A DNA stretch of 64,000 nt. Origin: Blastococcus sp. PRF04-17 (GTDB taxonomy: Bacteria > Actinomycetota > Actinomycetes > Mycobacteriales > Geodermatophilaceae). This document shows, one piece after another, positions 1 to 7,364 of this stretch; positions within the stretch are counted from its first letter, which is position 1; each line of letters opens with the position of its first letter. Made by a program: the position numbers and the translations under genes. The notes under the pieces are model-generated. The model saw only the letters and a list, made by a program, of their open reading frames with translations. It did not search any database and was not told where the DNA came from. The stretch spans positions 3,658,001-3,722,000 of the forward strand of contig NZ_CP095412.1 in assembly GCF_023016265.1 (NCBI RefSeq), given 5' to 3'.

Positions 1-197
1 GGCGCCTGGCCTTCGACGCCGGCGTGTACTGCAACGCGGTCGCCTACCCCGCCGTCCCCCGCGGCAAGGGCGTGCTGCGGCTGTCGGTCATGGCGACGCA
101 CACCGGGGCGCAGCTGCAGCAGGCGGCCGGGATCATCGCCGCGGCGGTCCAGCACGTGCAGGCGGAGGCGCCCGACGCCGCGGCCGCGCTCGTCTGA
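1..197 (+). CDS. Alpha-oxoamine synthase family PLP enzyme (glycine C-acetyltransferase / 8-amino-7-oxononanoate synthase type), C-terminal fragment
   Basis: Only the last 64 residues are inside the window; the reading frame is open from base 3 to a TGA at 195. The segment with YPAVPRGKGVLRLSVMATHT is the C-terminal signature of fold-type I PLP enzymes that condense an amino acid with an acyl-CoA, where the Arg binds substrate carboxylate. Which substrate is used (glycine/acetyl-CoA, alanine/pimeloyl-CoA or serine/palmitoyl-CoA) cannot be decided from this end. No neighbour inside the window narrows it. The next gene starts 35 bp downstream with its own promoter-like hexamer, so it is probably a separate unit. 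Confidence 0.75.
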   Translation, partial: RLAFDAGVYCNAVAYPAVPRGKGVLRLSVMATHTGAQLQQAAGIIAAAVQHVQAEAPDAAAALV

Positions 198-231
198 GCG
201 GTGGACGTCGGCCGCGGCTAGCGTGGCCGTG

Positions 232-534
232 ATGGCGGACAGCGGGCCCGAGGCCGAACGCCGCGGACGCGCGCTCATCGGCGTGGTCGCCGCCTCGGCG
301 CTGGCCTACCCGCTGGTCGTCTGCGCCGTCCAGCTCGGCTTCGCCCAGGTGCTCACCGTCGACGTCGCCGTGATCGTCGTCTGGCTGACCGTCGCGGTCC
401 TCTGCAGCATGGCGGTCGTCGCCGTCCTGCGCTGGGGCGCGGCGCTGCCGGTGCGCAGTCCCTGGCTGCTGCTCGGGCTGGCGCCGCCGGCGCTCTACGA
501 ACTGTGGCTGCTGTGGCCCCGGCTGGCGTCCTGA
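232..534 (+). CDS. Small integral membrane protein, unknown function
   Basis: A 100-residue protein with three predicted membrane helices at about residues 16-37, 43-65 and 75-92 and a short charged N-terminus. I do not recognise a family. The ATG at 232 is preferred because a -10-like TAGCGT (219-224) lies 7 nt upstream with no ribosome binding site, the pattern of leaderless genes elsewhere in this window; in-frame GTG codons at 223 and 229 are alternatives. It ends 23 bp before gpmA and could be cotranscribed with it. No catalytic motif is visible. Confidence 0.6.
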   Translation: MADSGPEAERRGRALIGVVAASALAYPLVVCAVQLGFAQVLTVDVAVIVVWLTVAVLCSMAVVAVLRWGAALPVRSPWLLLGLAPPALYELWLLWPRLAS

Positions 535-557
535 GCCCGGTCCGGCAGGATGATCGC

Positions 558-1316
558 GTGACGACTCCTCCGGGCACCCTCATCCTGCTCCGCCACGGCG
601 AGAGCGAGTGGAACAAGGCGAACCTGTTCACCGGCTGGGTCGACGTCCCGTTGTCGGAGAAGGGCCGGGTCGAGGCCGCGCGTGGCGGCGAGCTGCTGGC
701 CGAGCACGACCTGCTGCCGGACATCGCGCACACATCGGTGCTCAAGCGCGCCATCGCCACCGCCGAGCTGTCGCTCGCCGCCGCCGACCGCCAGTGGATC
801 CCGGTCAAGCGCTCGTGGCGGCTCAACGAGCGGCACTACGGCGCGCTCCAGGGCAAGGACAAGGCCGCGACTCTCGCCGAGTACGGCGAGGAGCAGTTCA
901 TGATCTGGCGCCGGTCGTACGACACGCCACCCCCGCCGATCGACCCGAGCGACCAGTACTCGCAGGACGGCGACCCGCGCTACGCGATGCTGCCGTCGGA
1001 GGTCCGCCCGGCGACCGAGTGCCTGGCCGACGTCGTCGTCCGCATGCTCCCGTACTGGTACGACGCGATCGTGCCCGACCTGCGCACCGGCGCCACGGTG
1101 CTCGTGGCCGCGCACGGCAACAGCCTGCGCGCGCTGGTGAAGCACCTCGACGGCATGGGGGACGACGAGGTGGTCGGGCTGAACATCCCGACGGGAGTGC
1201 CGCTGCGCTACGACCTGGACGACGACCTGAAGCCGGTCCGGCCCGGTGGCGAGTACCTCGACCCGGACGCGGCCGCCGCCGCCATCGAGGCGGTCAAGAA
1301 CCAGGGCAAGAAATAG
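558..1316 (+). CDS. gpmA: 2,3-bisphosphoglycerate-dependent phosphoglycerate mutase
   Basis: Interconverts 3- and 2-phosphoglycerate in glycolysis and gluconeogenesis in the cytosol. The 252-residue length fits the dPGM family. The phosphohistidine motif [12 protein letters not shown] is at residues 8-19, the [11 protein letters not shown] segment holds the general acid Glu, and the second catalytic His is in [14 protein letters not shown]. The GTG at 558 is chosen over an in-frame upstream ATG at 504 because homology starts here; AGGA (547-550) or a -10-like CAGGAT (546-551) lies just upstream. It sits beside phoU and senX3-regX3, the same order as gpm1-senX3-regX3 in mycobacteria, and converges on phoU. 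Confidence 0.95.
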   Translation: MTTPPGTLILLRHGESEWNKANLFTGWVDVPLSEKGRVEAARGGELLAEHDLLPDIAHTSVLKRAIATAELSLAAADRQWIPVKRSWRLNERHYGALQGKDKAATLAEYGEEQFMIWRRSYDTPPPPIDPSDQYSQDGDPRYAMLPSEVRPATECLADVVVRMLPYWYDAIVPDLRTGATVLVAAHGNSLRALVKHLDGMGDDEVVGLNIPTGVPLRYDLDDDLKPVRPGGEYLDPDAAAAAIEAVKNQGKK

Positions 1317-1371
1317 CGGACCCCTCTGCCCCACCCCTCGCAGGCTGGGAGCGGGACCTGCCAGAAGGGCC
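1317..1371. repeat. Intergenic GC-rich repeat copy between convergent gpmA and phoU
   Basis: The 55 bp between the two convergent stop codons resemble the dispersed hairpin repeats at 4070-4120, 13173-13227, 30944-31010 and 60567-60642: a GACCCC start, then a run of C, then CCCTCGCAGGCTGG and GCGGGACC. This copy is more diverged and its hairpin is weaker. It probably works as a shared terminator, but folding is inferred only by eye. Confidence 0.45.
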
Positions 1372-2031
1372 TCAGCTCGCGCTGACCGTCGTCCCCCGTT
1401 CGCCGGTCACCAGGTACACGACCCGGCGCGCGACGCTGACCGCGTGGTCGGCGAACCGCTCGTAGTAGCGGCCGAGCAGGGTGATGTCGATCGCCGTCTC
1501 GACGCCGTAGGGCCAGTCGTCGGACAGGAGCTGCCGGAACAGTCCGCGGTGCAGGCGGTCCATCGCGTCGTCGTCGGACTCCAGCTCGCGGGCGGCGTCG
1601 ACGTTGCGCGTCGCGATCACCGTCCCGGCCTTGGCGACGAGCATCTCGGCGACGTGCCCGGCCTCGAGGAACGCGGGGCGGACCTCCTGCGGGACGGCGT
1701 GGTCCGGGAAGCGCATCCGGGCGACCTTCGCGATGTGCTCGGCGAGGTCCCCCATGCGCTCGAGGTCGCTGGCGATGCGCGTCGCGACGACGATCGTCCG
1801 CAGGTCGGTGGCGACCGGCTGCTGGCGCGCCAGCAGGGTGAAGCAGCGCTGGTCGATGCTCTCCCGGGTGGCGTCGATCTGCTCGTCGCCCGCGATCACG
1901 AGGTCGGCGAGCGCGACGTCCGCGTCCAGCAGGGCGGTGGTGGCGGTGCTCATCTGCGAGCCCACCGTGTTCGCCAGCTCGACCAAGCAGTTGCGGATGT
2001 CCTCGAGTTCCTCGAAGTAGCTCTCGCGCAT
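1372..2031 (-). CDS. phoU: Phosphate-specific transport system accessory protein PhoU
   Basis: PhoU is an all-helical metal-binding protein that represses phosphate two-component signalling when phosphate is plentiful and tunes the Pst transporter. The 219 residues hold the two PhoU repeats with their acidic metal motifs: DLERMGDLAEHIAK at 89-102 and YYERFADHAVSVARR at 189-203. The start at 2031 has a clear GGGAGGA Shine-Dalgarno; the in-frame extension to 2082 has no conserved sequence. It is divergent from senX3-regX3, with PHO-like boxes between them, which fits a role in the same phosphate circuit. No pst genes are in the window. Confidence 0.95.
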   Translation of the reverse strand: MRESYFEELEDIRNCLVELANTVGSQMSTATTALLDADVALADLVIAGDEQIDATRESIDQRCFTLLARQQPVATDLRTIVVATRIASDLERMGDLAEHIAKVARMRFPDHAVPQEVRPAFLEAGHVAEMLVAKAGTVIATRNVDAARELESDDDAMDRLHRGLFRQLLSDDWPYGVETAIDITLLGRYYERFADHAVSVARRVVYLVTGERGTTVSAS

Positions 2032-2098
2032 GTCCCGTCCTCCCGTTGAGCGTCGACCCCGAGGGTAGGACCGCCGGGCCACCCGATCTCACTTCCCC

Positions 2099-2180
2099 GG
2101 TGAACGGGCGCGGACACGGAGATGAACACTGACCCGTACGAGCGGGTGAACCCCACCGGTTCGAGCCGTTCCAGGCGTTC
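2099..2180. promoter_or_regulatory. PHO-like boxes in the phoU / senX3 divergent intergenic region
   Basis: Three GGTGAAC-type heptamers (reverse complement GTTCACC) occur at 2099-2105, 2121-2127 (GATGAAC) and 2145-2151. The first two are exactly 22 bp apart, two units of the 11-bp spacing typical of actinobacterial PHO boxes; the intervening unit at 2110 is weak. Immediately downstream GTTC recurs every 9 bp at 2159, 2168 and 2177. GTTCACC direct repeats are the known core of actinobacterial phosphate-regulator sites, so autoregulation by RegX3 is a reasonable inference. A -10-like TAGCAT at 2188-2193 lies 7 nt before the senX3 GTG. Confidence 0.5.
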
Positions 2181-2200
2181 GCCGACCTAGCATCGGGTAC

Positions 2201-3385
2201 GTGAGTCCGCTGGTCGCCCTGGTGGTCGGCCTCGTCCTGGGCGGGGTCGTGGCCGCCACGGTCATCCTCCGCTTCCGGCGCGCCGACGGCGTCGAGCCCG
2301 ACCGCGCGGTCGCCGGGCTGCCCGAGGCGGCCCTCGCGCGGCGACTCGTGGACCTCATGGACCCGGCCGTCGTCCTGGTCGACGTCGACGAGTCGGTGCT
2401 GCTGGCCAATCCGGCCGCGCGCGCCCTCGGCATCGTCCGCGGGGACCGTCTGCTCGTCCCCGACCTGGTCCATCTGGCGCAGGAGGTCCGGTCCGGAGGC
2501 AGCCGCCGTGCCGACGTGCGCCTGCCGGGCGACCTCGTCGGGTCGGGCCCCCGCCTCGTGGGCGTGCACGGCGTGCGCCTGCACAGCGGTACCGCCCCAC
2601 CGCCCGGGCCGGTGGCCCTCGTGCTCGAGGACATCACCGAGGCGCACCGCGTCGAGGCGGTCCGCCGCGACTTCGTCGCCAACGTCGGCCACGAGCTCAA
2701 GACACCCGTCGGCGCCCTGGCCCTGCTGGCCGAGGCCATCGAGCAGGCGGCCGACGACCCGGAGGCGGTCCAGCGCTTCGCCGGCCGGATCGCGCACGAG
2801 GCCGACCGGCTGGGCCGGCTGGTCCGCGAGGTCATCGACCTGTCCCGGTTGCAGGGCGGCGAGCCGCTGCCCGAGCTGGTGCCCGTCGAGGTGGACGGCG
2901 TCGTCGCCGAAGCCGTGGACCGGACCCGCACGGCAGCCCGCGCGAAGGGCCTGGACATCGCCGTCGGCGGCGAGTCCGGGCTGGTGGTGCGTGGCGTCGA
3001 GAGCCAGCTGGCCACCGCGGTCACCAACCTGCTGGCCAACGCGGTCGCCTACAGCGTCGGGGAGGGGCGCATCGCCGTCGCCGCCCGCGCCCGGTCGGGG
3101 TTCGCCGAGATCGCCGTGACCGACAGCGGCATGGGCATTCCCCGCAAGGACCGCAACCGTGTCTTCGAGCGCTTCTACCGGGTCGACCAGTCGCGGGCCA
3201 GCAGCACCGGCGGGACCGGGCTGGGCCTGGCGATCGTCAAGCACGTGGCCACCAACCACGGCGGTTCGGTCAGCGTGTGGAGCGAGGAAGGCCTCGGCTC
3301 CACGTTCACCCTGCGCATCCCGCTGGTGGCGGGCGTTCCCGCCCCGGTCCGCGCTCCCGAGCAGATGGAGAAGGAACACTCATGA
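2201..3385 (+). CDS. senX3: Phosphate-responsive sensor histidine kinase, SenX3 type
   Basis: Membrane sensor kinase that phosphorylates RegX3 under phosphate limitation. The 394 residues comprise one N-terminal membrane helix (3-23), a PAS-like linker (about 45-150), a HisKA dimerisation domain with the phospho-accepting His164 in NVGHELKTPVG, and a HATPase domain with N box NLLANAV, G1 DSGMGIP and G2 GGTGLGLAIVKHV. Only one helix is evident, so sensing is probably intracellular and via PhoU. The GTG start follows a -10-like hexamer by 7 nt with no SD, suggesting a leaderless mRNA. It overlaps regX3 by 4 nt (ATGA). Confidence 0.93.
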   Translation: MSPLVALVVGLVLGGVVAATVILRFRRADGVEPDRAVAGLPEAALARRLVDLMDPAVVLVDVDESVLLANPAARALGIVRGDRLLVPDLVHLAQEVRSGGSRRADVRLPGDLVGSGPRLVGVHGVRLHSGTAPPPGPVALVLEDITEAHRVEAVRRDFVANVGHELKTPVGALALLAEAIEQAADDPEAVQRFAGRIAHEADRLGRLVREVIDLSRLQGGEPLPELVPVEVDGVVAEAVDRTRTAARAKGLDIAVGGESGLVVRGVESQLATAVTNLLANAVAYSVGEGRIAVAARARSGFAEIAVTDSGMGIPRKDRNRVFERFYRVDQSRASSTGGTGLGLAIVKHVATNHGGSVSVWSEEGLGSTFTLRIPLVAGVPAPVRAPEQMEKEHS

Positions 3386-4068
3386 CCCGTGTGCTGGTGG
3401 TGGAGGACGAGGAGTCCTTCTCCGACGCGCTGTCCTACATGCTGCGTCGGGAGGGCTTCGAGGCCGTCGTCGCACCGACCGGCAACGACGCCCTGGCGGA
3501 GTTCGACCGGGGCGGCGCCGACATCGTCCTGCTGGACCTCATGTTGCCGGGCCTGCCCGGTACCGAGGTCTGCCGGGCGCTGCGCAGCCGCAGCAACGTG
3601 CCGATCATCATGCTCACGGCCAAGGACGCCGAGATCGACAAGGTCGTCGGCCTGGAACTCGGCGCCGACGACTACGTGACCAAGCCGTACTCGGCGCGGG
3701 AACTGGTGGCCCGCATCCGGGCCGTGCTGCGCCGCCGCACCGACGTCGCCGAGGCGCCTTCCGAGGACGGCGTCCTGGAGGCCGGGCCCGTCCGTATGGA
3801 CGTCGAGCGGCACGTCGTCGCCGTGGACGGCGCGTCGGTGGCGCTGCCGCTGAAGGAGTTCGACCTGCTCGAGTACCTGCTCCGCAACGCCGGCCGGGTG
3901 CTCACCCGCGGACAGTTGATCGACCGGGTCTGGGGGTCGGACTACGTGGGCGACACCAAGACCCTCGACGTCCACGTCAAGCGGCTGCGCGCCAAGCTCG
4001 AGCCCGACCCCGCGAACCCGAAGTACCTGCTCACGGTGCGGGGTCTGGGCTACAAGCTCGAGGCGTAG
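3382..4068 (+). CDS. regX3: OmpR-family phosphate response regulator, RegX3 type
   Basis: DNA-binding response regulator partner of SenX3. The receiver domain (1-115) has the acidic pocket E8-D9-E10, the phospho-acceptor Asp52 in LLDLMLPG and Lys101 in VTKPYS; the winged-helix output domain spans about 130-228 and ends GLGYKLEA. The 228-residue length matches the family. Translation is coupled to senX3 by the ATGA overlap. An in-frame upstream extension to 3277 lies inside senX3 and is rejected. A strong hairpin terminator follows at once, so senX3-regX3 forms a two-gene operon. Expected targets include its own promoter through the PHO-like boxes at 2099-2180. Confidence 0.95.
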   Translation: MTRVLVVEDEESFSDALSYMLRREGFEAVVAPTGNDALAEFDRGGADIVLLDLMLPGLPGTEVCRALRSRSNVPIIMLTAKDAEIDKVVGLELGADDYVTKPYSARELVARIRAVLRRRTDVAEAPSEDGVLEAGPVRMDVERHVVAVDGASVALPLKEFDLLEYLLRNAGRVLTRGQLIDRVWGSDYVGDTKTLDVHVKRLRAKLEPDPANPKYLLTVRGLGYKLEA

Positions 4069-4069
4069 G

Positions 4070-4120
4070 CCCCCTGCGGGGTCCCGCCGCGAAGCGGTGG
4101 GGACAGGGGGTCCTTCTTCT
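4070..4120 (+). terminator. Hairpin terminator after regX3 (dispersed repeat copy)
   Basis: CCCCCTG at 4070-4076 pairs with CAGGGGG at 4104-4110, with inner pairing GTCCCGCCGC / GCGG..GGGAC around a GAA loop, followed by TCCTTCTTCT. Its reverse complement aligns well with the copies at 13173 and 60567. Confidence 0.75.
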
Positions 4121-4302
4121 CAGCTCGACTTCAGCTCGTCGATCTTCTCCGACGCCTCGGCCTTGGTCAGGTCGTCGGGGACCTGCTGGTCGGTGCCGCG
4201 CGCCAGCGTCTCGAGGTAGCTCTTCTGGGCGCCGGTGGCCGGTTCCTCGCCGGTCACCCAGTCGGACGGGTCCTTCTCCAGAGTGGGGTCTGATTCGCTC
4301 AT
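4120..4302 (-). CDS. DUF3072 domain-containing small protein
   Basis: Sixty residues, acidic and soluble, with the DUF3072 signature DPSDWVTGEEPATGAQKSYL at 11-30 followed by LTKAEASEKIDEL, which resembles a short SAP-like helical motif. The function of the family is unknown. The ATG at 4302 has no SD but a good -10-like TAAAGT (4310-4315, complement strand) 7 nt upstream, so it is probably leaderless; that hexamer overlaps the stop codon of the gene behind it. Its own stop lies at the edge of the regX3 terminator. Confidence 0.8.
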   Translation of the reverse strand: MSESDPTLEKDPSDWVTGEEPATGAQKSYLETLARGTDQQVPDDLTKAEASEKIDELKSS

Positions 4303-4312
4303 GTGTTCGACT

Positions 4313-4519
4313 TTAGGCCGACACGAGCTCCTTCGCCTCCCCGGCGACCGAGCGGCGGGCGGCCTCCCACCGGCGGCCGGTCCGGTACACGTGGACGGAG
4401 CCGCAGGAGGGGCACTCGACGTGCATCGCGATGTGGGTGGCGTGGTTGTCGACCGATCGGATGCGCCGGTCGGAGACCAGCTCGTCGGTCCGGGTGACGG
4501 GGCACGTGATCAGGAACAT
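4313..4519 (-). CDS. Small Cys/His protein, possible zinc-binding, unknown function
   Basis: Sixty-eight residues from the ATG at 4519. It carries ITCPVT near the N-terminus, a His pair in NHATHIAMHVE and a CPSCGSVHVYRTGR knuckle, an arrangement that could hold one zinc ion like a degenerate zinc ribbon. I know of no function. The in-frame extension to 4603 would run over the promoter of the divergent GlxA-type regulator and is not conserved in style, so the shorter form is preferred. No good ribosome binding site is visible upstream of the ATG. Confidence 0.6.
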   Translation of the reverse strand: MFLITCPVTRTDELVSDRRIRSVDNHATHIAMHVECPSCGSVHVYRTGRRWEAARRSVAGEAKELVSA

Positions 4520-4585
4520 GGGAAGAAGAGTGGCCCCGTGGCGGCGCGGATACGAGTGGCAGAAGTGACCGCTATCGCAGTTTTT

Positions 4586-4608
4586 CTGCCATGATGTCCG
4601 CATGGCAG
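4586..4608. promoter_or_regulatory. Inverted repeat across the start codon of the GlxA-type regulator
   Basis: CTGCCATG (4586-4593) and CATGGCAG (4601-4608) form a perfect 8-bp inverted repeat with a 7-bp spacer; the right arm contains the ATG at 4602. A run of T and the related element GCAGTTTTTCTGCC lie just upstream. Placement over the start suggests autoregulation by the AraC-type protein it precedes; binding is inferred, not known. Confidence 0.45.
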
Positions 4609-5678
4609 GAACGGACCGTCCGCTCGTCGTCAGCGTGGTCGTGGCCGACGGGCTCGTGGGCAGCTTCGGGCTCGGGGTGTGCGCCGAGGTGTTCGGCTAC
4701 GACCGCCGGCACATGGGCCTGCCCAGGTTCGACTTCGGCCTGGTGACCGAGACCCCCGGGCTCCTGCGCACGGACACCGGCATCCCCATCACGGTCGAGC
4801 ACGGGCTGGATCGGGTGGCCCAGTCCGACATCGTCTCGATCACCGCGTGGGAGCTGTTCGACCGCGTGCCGTCTCCGGCGCTGCTGGACGCCTTCCGCGA
4901 GGCGCACGCCCGGGGCGCGACGATCATCAGCCACTGCACCGGCGCGTTCGTCCTCGCCGCGGCGGGGCTGCTCGACGGCAAGCGGGTCACGACGCACTGG
5001 AAGTACGCCGGCGAGCTCGCCGCCCGCTATCCGCAGATCACCGTCGACCCGTCGGTCCTGTACGTCGACAACGGCCAGGTCATCACCGGCGCCGGGACGG
5101 CGGCCGGCGTGGACACGCTGCTGCACCTCGTGCGCCGCGAGTGGGGTGCCGGCGCGGCCAACGCGCTCGCCCGCGAGATGGTCGTGCCGCCGCACCGCGA
5201 CGGTGGGCAGGCGCAGTTCATCGACGCGCCCGTGGCGGCCTGCGAGGACGACCTGCTGGGCGCCGTCCTGGAGTGGGCGAGCGCGCACCTGGCCGAGGAC
5301 ATCAGCGTCGACCTGCTCGCCCGCCGCGCGCTGATGAGCCCGCGCAGCTTCGCCCGGCGGTTCAAGGCGACGACCGGCACCACTCCGCACGCCTGGCTGC
5401 TCGGGCAGCGGCTGGCCGCGGCAGAGGCGTTGCTCGAGGAGTCCGACGCCCCGGTCGAGGAGATCGCGCGGCTCGTCGGCTTCGGGACGGCGGCCGGTCT
5501 CCGCGAGCAGTTCGCGCGCCGTCGCGGCGTCTCACCCCGCGCCTACCGGCAGACGTTCCGGGCCGGCGCCGGATCAGCCGGGCCGGCGCCGGTGCAGCTC
5601 GACGGGCACCGGCTTCGGGGAAGCGGGGTGCGGGGCGACCAGACCCTGGTCGAGGCGGAGTTCGGTCATCCGGCGTAG
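4602..5678 (+). CDS. GlxA-family transcriptional regulator (DJ-1/PfpI domain plus AraC HTH)
   Basis: 358 residues. Residues 8-190 form a DJ-1/PfpI-like domain with the nucleophile-elbow sequence SHCTGAFVLAAAGLLDG; residues about 225-325 form a double helix-turn-helix AraC domain (LARRALMSPRSFARRFK, then VEEIARLVGFGTAAGLREQF and GVSPRAYR). Such proteins are regulators, often of amino acid or small-molecule metabolism; the ligand here is unknown. The ORF runs about 30 residues past the usual end of the AraC domain and overlaps the convergent gene by 105 bp. That tail (AGSAGPAPVQLDG onward) looks like read-through rather than folded protein. Confidence 0.88.
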   Translation: MAGTDRPLVVSVVVADGLVGSFGLGVCAEVFGYDRRHMGLPRFDFGLVTETPGLLRTDTGIPITVEHGLDRVAQSDIVSITAWELFDRVPSPALLDAFREAHARGATIISHCTGAFVLAAAGLLDGKRVTTHWKYAGELAARYPQITVDPSVLYVDNGQVITGAGTAAGVDTLLHLVRREWGAGAANALAREMVVPPHRDGGQAQFIDAPVAACEDDLLGAVLEWASAHLAEDISVDLLARRALMSPRSFARRFKATTGTTPHAWLLGQRLAAAEALLEESDAPVEEIARLVGFGTAAGLREQFARRRGVSPRAYRQTFRAGAGSAGPAPVQLDGHRLRGSGVRGDQTLVEAEFGHPA

Positions 5679-6380
5679 CTCGTCGTAGGCCGGCCGGCCG
5701 ATCAGCTCGACCAGCTCGGCCTCGTAGGTCACCACCAGCGGCTCGGGGCTGACGTGCGCCACCGGGGAGCCGGTGCACCACCAGTGCAGGCCGTGCCCGC
5801 CGGCGCCCCAGGCGCGCCGGTCGAACTCGCCGATGTCGGTCCGCAGCACCTTCGTGCCGTCCGGCCGCTCGACGTGCTGCTGCTCGAGACGGACCGGTAC
5901 CTGCCAGCAGACCGCCGGCTTGGTGGTCAGCGGGTGGACGCCGGTCCGGAGCGCCATGCGGTGCAGCGCGCAGCCCATCCCGCCCGGGAAGCCGGGGCGG
6001 TTGTGGAAGATGCAGGCGCCGTCGACGATGCGGGTCCGCAGCGAGCCCTCGCCGGTGTCGTCGTAGGCGCTGTCCTCCTCGGTCCAGTCGCCCCGGCCCA
6101 CGTGCGCCAGCTGCCAGTCGTCGTCGGTGAGCTGCTCGACGGCGGTGGTCACGCGGGCCATGTCCTCCTCGTCGGAGAAGAAGGCGCCGTGGTTGCAGCA
6201 GCCGTCGTCCGCCCGGCCCTCGACCACGCCCGCGCAGCCGCGGCCGAAGATGCACGTCCAGGCCGAGCTCAGCCAGGTGAGGTCCCCGCGGATGATGTGG
6301 TCGGAATCGGCGGGATCGGCGAACTCGACCCACTCGCGCGCGAAGTCCAGCGGCACCTCGGGAGGTGGATCCTCGGACAC
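5574..6380 (-). CDS. Cys-rich conserved protein of unknown function beside ppx
   Basis: 268 residues with many cysteines: CIFGRGCAGV near 43-52, GCCNHGAFFSDEED at 60-73, ACIFHNRPGFPGGMGCALH in the middle and CWQVP later. The spacing resembles zinc/iron-chelating YkgJ-like Cys-cluster proteins, but I cannot assign a family with certainty. Two Trp-rich patches (DDDWQLAHVGRGDW and GLHWWCTG) are also distinctive. The GTG at 6380 has a -10-like TAGGCT 6 nt upstream on the complement strand, suggesting a leaderless start. It is divergent from ppx with only 39 bp between the starts, and its 3' end overlaps the GlxA-type gene by 105 bp. Confidence 0.7.
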   Translation of the reverse strand: MSEDPPPEVPLDFAREWVEFADPADSDHIIRGDLTWLSSAWTCIFGRGCAGVVEGRADDGCCNHGAFFSDEEDMARVTTAVEQLTDDDWQLAHVGRGDWTEEDSAYDDTGEGSLRTRIVDGACIFHNRPGFPGGMGCALHRMALRTGVHPLTTKPAVCWQVPVRLEQQHVERPDGTKVLRTDIGEFDRRAWGAGGHGLHWWCTGSPVAHVSPEPLVVTYEAELVELIGRPAYDELRRMTELRLDQGLVAPHPASPKPVPVELHRRRPG

Positions 6381-6419
6381 GCCGCCAGCCTACGGCGGGG
6401 CGCCGGGCAGACTGCCCCC

Positions 6420-7364
6420 ATGCGGCTCGGGGTGCTGGACGTCGGCTCGAACACCGTCCACCTGCTCGTGGTGGACGCCCACCGCGGCGCGCACCCCACC
6501 CCGATGCACGACGACCGGTGGCTGCTGCGGCTCGCCGAGCACGTCGGTGAGGACAACCAGCTGTCGAAGGCAGGGGAGAAGGCTCTGCTCAAGGCGGTCC
6601 AGGAAGCCTGCGACCAGGCCGAGAAGCAGGGCTGCGAGGAACTGCTGGCGATGGTCACCTCGGCCATCCGCGAGGCGACGAACGGCCTCGAGGTCCTGGA
6701 CCGCGTGCGTGATCGCACCGGCGTGGAGCTGCAGGTGCTCAGCGGCGAGGACGAGGCCCGGCTCACGTTCCTCGCCGTCCGCCGGTGGTTCGGGTGGAGC
6801 GCGGGACAGCTGCTGGTCCTCGACATCGGTGGTGGCTCGCTGGAGCTGGCCGCCGGCATCGACGAGGACCCCGACGTCGCCCTCTCCCTGCCGCTCGGCG
6901 CGGGACGCATGACCCGCCGTTTCCTCCCGGAGGCCCGGGACGGCGGCCGGCCGGACCTCGCGGGGCTGAGCAAGCTGCGTGCCCACGCGGACGAGCTGCT
7001 CGCCCCGGCCGCGAAGCGGCTGCGCAAGGTGGGTGCGCCCGACCTGGTCGCCGCGACCAGCAAGACCTTCCGCACCCTGGCCCGCCTCACCGGTGCCGCG
7101 CCCTACTCCGCCGGCATCTGGACGGCTCGGCAACTGCAGCTGGAGTCGCTGGAACAGCTGGTCGGTTTCGTGTCCCGCATCGAGTCCGGCGCGCTCGGCG
7201 AGTTGCAGGGCGTGTCGGTCGACCGGGCGCACCAGGTTCCCGCGGGCGCGGTCGTGGCTGCCGCGACGATGCGTGCGCTCGACGTACGGTGCGTGCGGAT
7301 CTGTCCGTGGGCGCTGCGGGAGGGTGTCATCCTGCGCAGGCTGGACTCGTTGGGAGGGGCGTGA
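6420..7364 (+). CDS. ppx: Ppx/GppA family exopolyphosphatase
   Basis: Hydrolyses terminal phosphate from inorganic polyphosphate, or the pentaphosphate of pppGpp; members of this short form often act on short-chain polyP. The 314 residues comprise the actin-like ATPase fold: phosphate-1 motif LGVLDVGSNTVHLLVVD at 3-19 and phosphate-2 motif LDIGGGSLELAAG near 140. It lacks the C-terminal HD domain of E. coli Ppx, as in the Rv0496 lineage. The ATG at 6420 is the start of homology; longer in-frame forms run back through the divergent gene. The stop TGA overlaps the next ATG by 1 nt. It fits the phosphate theme of the left end. Confidence 0.92.
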   Translation: MRLGVLDVGSNTVHLLVVDAHRGAHPTPMHDDRWLLRLAEHVGEDNQLSKAGEKALLKAVQEACDQAEKQGCEELLAMVTSAIREATNGLEVLDRVRDRTGVELQVLSGEDEARLTFLAVRRWFGWSAGQLLVLDIGGGSLELAAGIDEDPDVALSLPLGAGRMTRRFLPEARDGGRPDLAGLSKLRAHADELLAPAAKRLRKVGAPDLVAATSKTFRTLARLTGAAPYSAGIWTARQLQLESLEQLVGFVSRIESGALGELQGVSVDRAHQVPAGAVVAAATMRALDVRCVRICPWALREGVILRRLDSLGGA

